Source: Vibrio fluvialis (lineage in GTDB: Bacteria; Pseudomonadota; Gammaproteobacteria; Enterobacterales; Vibrionaceae). Taken from it: a DNA stretch of 64,000 nucleotides. Position numbers and translations under genes: made by a program. Positions 61,628 to 64,000 of this stretch are shown in pieces; position 1 is the stretch's first letter; each line of letters starts with the position of its first letter. The DNA lies in contig NZ_UHIP01000001.1 of the NCBI RefSeq assembly GCF_900460245.1, positions 2,294,001-2,358,000 on the forward strand, in the 5' to 3' direction. Below the pieces are notes generated by a model. The model was given only the letters and a program-made list of their open reading frames with translations, searched no databases and was not told where the DNA came from.

Positions 61628-62743
61628 CTATTGTAACTTCTCTGGCGGCAGAGCCCAAGGTGCTTGTGTCGGTGAGTTTTCTAGCCCCAGTTTCCACACG
61701 CGGCCGAAGTGCTTGTAGTGACCGGCTTCAGTGCCAGCACGCGGCCCCATGCCGTGATAGAGATCGAGATGGTTCTGTTTCACCGCTCCGCCGGTATCGA
61801 GCACAATCAGCAGACGCAACTGATGCGCGCCCGACCACGTGCCATCGGCATTGAGTAGCGGCACTTCGGCCAGAATCGGTGTGCCCATCGGGAACAGCGA
61901 ACGGTCGCCAGCGACGGAGGCCATTGGCAATAGTGGAATACCCGCACTGCCCGTCACAGGCGCCGCGGCGCGTGGCTCAAAAAACACGTACGACGGGTTC
62001 TGCTCTAGCAGCTCTTTGACGGTGGCATCATCGTTAGCCAGCACCCAGTCTTTGATCGCTTTGAGCGACATCTTTTCACGCTCAACCAACCCGCGTTCAA
62101 TCAGAATACGGCCGATGCTGACATAAGCCTTGTTGTTCTTGCCGGCGTAGGCAAAGTATTCCAGCGTGTCGTCATCGCCAAAATGGACAAAACCGCTGCC
62201 CTGCACTTCCATAATAAATGGGTCGATACGATTGGCCGCAAAGCCCAGCTCCAGCCCCTGGCCACTCAGTGCGCCATCATAGATTTGCGCGCGGGTCGGA
62301 CACTCAGCATCACAGGCAGGCATGCCATAGACCGGGAAATGGAACTCAGGATCCGGCGTATGACGCAACTCAATCACCGGAGAAAAGTAGCCGGTAAACA
62401 GCACGTTGCCCTGCTTATCGCCGCCGCCCAACTGCGCGGCCTGCACGCCAAACAGAGCCAGCTCGGCCGGATCGCCACTTTGTAACACCCAATCATTAAG
62501 CTTTTGATACAGCGGCCCATAAATCGCAGCCATCGACGGCGACTTCTCCACCACTTGCTCGCTCTGCTTGGCAAACTCGGTGAAATCACGCGGTTTATTG
62601 GATTCGATCTGCTCGACTTTGTTCAGCGTCTGCGGGAATTCATCATCCAGATATTGCTGGGCACGATCCGTTGGTTGCGCACAACCGAACAGAACCGTCA
62701 GAGGGAGTGCCAGAGTGGCAAATGGGAAAAGACGTTTTATCAC
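61628..62743 (-). CDS. mltA: Membrane-bound lytic murein transglycosylase A
   Basis: Outer-membrane lipoprotein that cleaves peptidoglycan to 1,6-anhydromuropeptides. Lipobox LFGC (Cys21). The MltA barrel and 3D domains follow; LLIVLDTGGAVKQNHLDLY holds the catalytic Asp, then GMGPRAGTEAGHYKHFGRVW. 371 residues. The E. coli csd-tcdA-mltA-argA order is kept. Confidence 0.95.
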   Translation of the reverse strand: MIKRLFPFATLALPLTVLFGCAQPTDRAQQYLDDEFPQTLNKVEQIESNKPRDFTEFAKQSEQVVEKSPSMAAIYGPLYQKLNDWVLQSGDPAELALFGVQAAQLGGGDKQGNVLFTGYFSPVIELRHTPDPEFHFPVYGMPACDAECPTRAQIYDGALSGQGLELGFAANRIDPFIMEVQGSGFVHFGDDDTLEYFAYAGKNNKAYVSIGRILIERGLVEREKMSLKAIKDWVLANDDATVKELLEQNPSYVFFEPRAAAPVTGSAGIPLLPMASVAGDRSLFPMGTPILAEVPLLNADGTWSGAHQLRLLIVLDTGGAVKQNHLDLYHGMGPRAGTEAGHYKHFGRVWKLGLENSPTQAPWALPPEKLQ

Positions 62744-62815
62744 TGGAGTTTATCCGTTATCGAAGTTCAGCGAAAAGGATGACAAACTCCAGTAAGAAGC
62801 GCAATTGTCGAATTG

Positions 62816-63253
62816 TTAACGAAGGTTTTTTTGATGTTTTCCTGACAATTGGAAGGTCGGATTGTAATGTGCGGGTGAAATCAGCGTCATTTCGGTGTTC
62901 TCTTCATTCAGCATTTTGTAGCGATACTCCTGATCACCGATACGATACTCAAGATAACGACCATTAAAATCGAACGATGTCGTCACCACGCGTCCTTCGA
63001 TCACCACGCCTTTCGCTTCCAGTTCGATTTTCTGCGCTGCATAAGGCGCGACATTCTGCTCCACCCACAAACCATAAACATCGCTTTTTGGTGGCAAAAA
63101 CAGGTCGGCAACGCGTCCGAACACATTGCTGACCATTACGATCACTATTATCGTTCCAACGAGAGCGATCGAGAGCAGCATGCGCTCAATGGCTTTTCGT
63201 TTACGTAGACGAAGTTCGTCATTCACTGGCTCTAACGCCTCACTTTTAAGCAT
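62816..63253 (-). CDS. DUF2850-like membrane protein
   Basis: A 145-residue protein I match, from memory, to the Vibrio DUF2850 family; its function is unknown. A basic N-terminal stretch (RLRKRKAIER) precedes one membrane helix at about residues 26-45, and the rest looks like a small periplasmic beta domain (GLWVEQNVAPYAAQKIEL, DQEYRYKML). It lies between mltA and argA; no terminator is obvious in the 72 bp before mltA. Confidence 0.65.
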   Translation of the reverse strand: MLKSEALEPVNDELRLRKRKAIERMLLSIALVGTIIVIVMVSNVFGRVADLFLPPKSDVYGLWVEQNVAPYAAQKIELEAKGVVIEGRVVTTSFDFNGRYLEYRIGDQEYRYKMLNEENTEMTLISPAHYNPTFQLSGKHQKNLR

Positions 63254-63388
63254 TTTGTTTCCATCTGAGTTGACGGTTTACGGCACCCTCGGCCTGACTT
63301 CGCTGACAGTCTATCTCAGCCTTATCACACGACTGAAACGTCACGACGATATTTTGCATCAGACTCAAAAAAACCACTTGTCTCAAGA

Positions 63389-63402
63389 TGAATAAAAAGT
63401 CA
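63389..63402 (+). promoter_or_regulatory. ArgR box upstream of argA
   Basis: TGAATAAAAAGTCA matches the ARG box core TGAATWWWWATTCA with one mismatch, 42 bases before argA. A degraded second box (TATTTAAACATTCA, 63414-63427) follows, though spacing is not the usual 3 bp. Confidence 0.55.
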
Positions 63403-63443
63403 TTATTTGGACATATTTAAACATTCAATTCGAGTATCCGGCC

Positions 63444-64000
63444 GTGAAAATTCGTAGTACCGCCCTTGTTAAGGGCTTCAGACAATCAGCCCCTTATGTC
63501 AACGCTCACCGCGGCAAAATCATGGTGGTGATGGTTGGCGGCGAAGCGATTGCTGATAAGAATTTCTCAAACATTATCAGCGACCTGGCACTGCTACATA
63601 GTCTGGGCGTCAAGATAGTACTGGTTCACGGCGCGCGCCCACAGATCAATCAGATTTTAGCTACCCACAATCGCTCTACGCCTTATCACAAAGGCATTCG
63701 CGTTACCGACGAAGAAGCGCTCAGCTTGGTTATGCAAGCGGCGGGTCAACTGCAACTGGCGATCACCGCCCGTCTTTCGATGAGCCTCAACAACACACCG
63801 ATGGCCGGAACTCAGCTCAACGTCGTCAGTGGTAACTTTGTTATCTCTCAACCATTAGGTGTAGATGACGGCATCGATTATTGCCATAGCGGACGCATTC
63901 GCCGCATTGACATCGATGGCATCAACCGCACGCTCGATCAGGGTTCTATCGTCGTTCTTGGCCCGATAGCAAGTTCAGTCACCGGAGAATGTTTTAATCT
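63444..64000 (+). CDS. argA: N-acetylglutamate synthase (partial, 3' end outside window)
   Basis: First enzyme of arginine biosynthesis, acetylating glutamate. GTG start at 63444 gives [20 protein letters not shown], then [37 protein letters not shown] (in pieces), [19 protein letters not shown] and [21 protein letters not shown], all closely like E. coli ArgA. 185 complete codons are present of about 440; the acetyltransferase domain lies outside. No GG-rich SD is evident, only GAG ten bases upstream. Confidence 0.95.
   Translation, partial: MKIRSTALVKGFRQSAPYVNAHRGKIMVVMVGGEAIADKNFSNIISDLALLHSLGVKIVLVHGARPQINQILATHNRSTPYHKGIRVTDEEALSLVMQAAGQLQLAITARLSMSLNNTPMAGTQLNVVSGNFVISQPLGVDDGIDYCHSGRIRRIDIDGINRTLDQGSIVVLGPIASSVTGECFN

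Overview
This 64 kb window is chromosomal backbone of a gammaproteobacterium, almost certainly a Vibrio. The evidence is the OmpK/Tsx-type porin, the DUF2850-like membrane protein next to argA, very long PstC and PstA permeases, and a gene order that follows E. coli and Vibrio core blocks. Base composition looks close to 50% G+C, which suggests the cholerae/fluvialis/furnissii side of the genus; I cannot name the species. I see no rRNA, tRNA, CRISPR array, insertion sequence, prophage or replication origin.

Layout. (1) 1-20.4 kb is one long, mostly minus-strand housekeeping block: guaB (cut by the window edge), divergent xseA, the zinc-ribbon gene yfgJ, an AlaX-like gene, der, bamB, yfgM, hisS, ispG, rodZ, rlmN, ndk, pepB, then the full isc operon (iscR-S-U-A-hscB-hscA-fdx-iscX) with two adjacent IscR boxes in front of iscR, and trmJ. 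(2) 21-29 kb: suhB, an isochorismatase-fold hydrolase, secF-secD-yajC, tgt-queA, and a CBS-pair gene. (3) 29-35 kb: glyoxylate shunt genes aceA-aceB, then oxyR divergent from a 2-Cys peroxiredoxin gene, then cutC. (4) 35.7-48.8 kb is a phosphate and polyphosphate locus: ppk2, phoU-pstB-pstA-pstC, ppk1-ppx, and phoB-phoR-pstS. Each of the three promoters (pstC, ppk1, phoB) carries a Pho box with a -10 hexamer exactly 10 nt downstream. (5) 49-51.8 kb: rdgC, and trhP with its ferredoxin partner yfhL. (6) 51.8-64 kb: a DHA2-type efflux pump, an ECF sigma factor with its ChrR anti-sigma, a Lon-N-domain protein, ompK, panE-yajL-csdA, a membrane-anchored EEP-family enzyme, csdE, tcdA, mltA, the DUF2850-like gene, and the start of argA behind an ArgR box.

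How the parts work together. The isc genes build Fe-S clusters needed by ispG, rlmN, fdx and yfhL in the same window. CsdA, CsdE and TcdA form the sulfur/cyclic-t6A branch, now split by the EEP gene. PhoB/PhoR would induce high-affinity phosphate uptake together with polyphosphate synthesis and hydrolysis; PPK2 adds a second polyphosphate enzyme beside them. OxyR-peroxiredoxin and the ECF-ChrR pair supply peroxide and, by homology, singlet-oxygen responses.

No wholly new multi-gene system stands out. The best leads are: the PstC beta-propeller and PstA coiled coil; the perfect hairpin covering the ppk2 ribosome-binding site; the AlaX-like protein with an altered GGGQ region; the Cys-to-Gly isochorismatase-fold protein; the EEP gene inside the csd cluster; and the palindrome-rich 596 bp region upstream of aceB.
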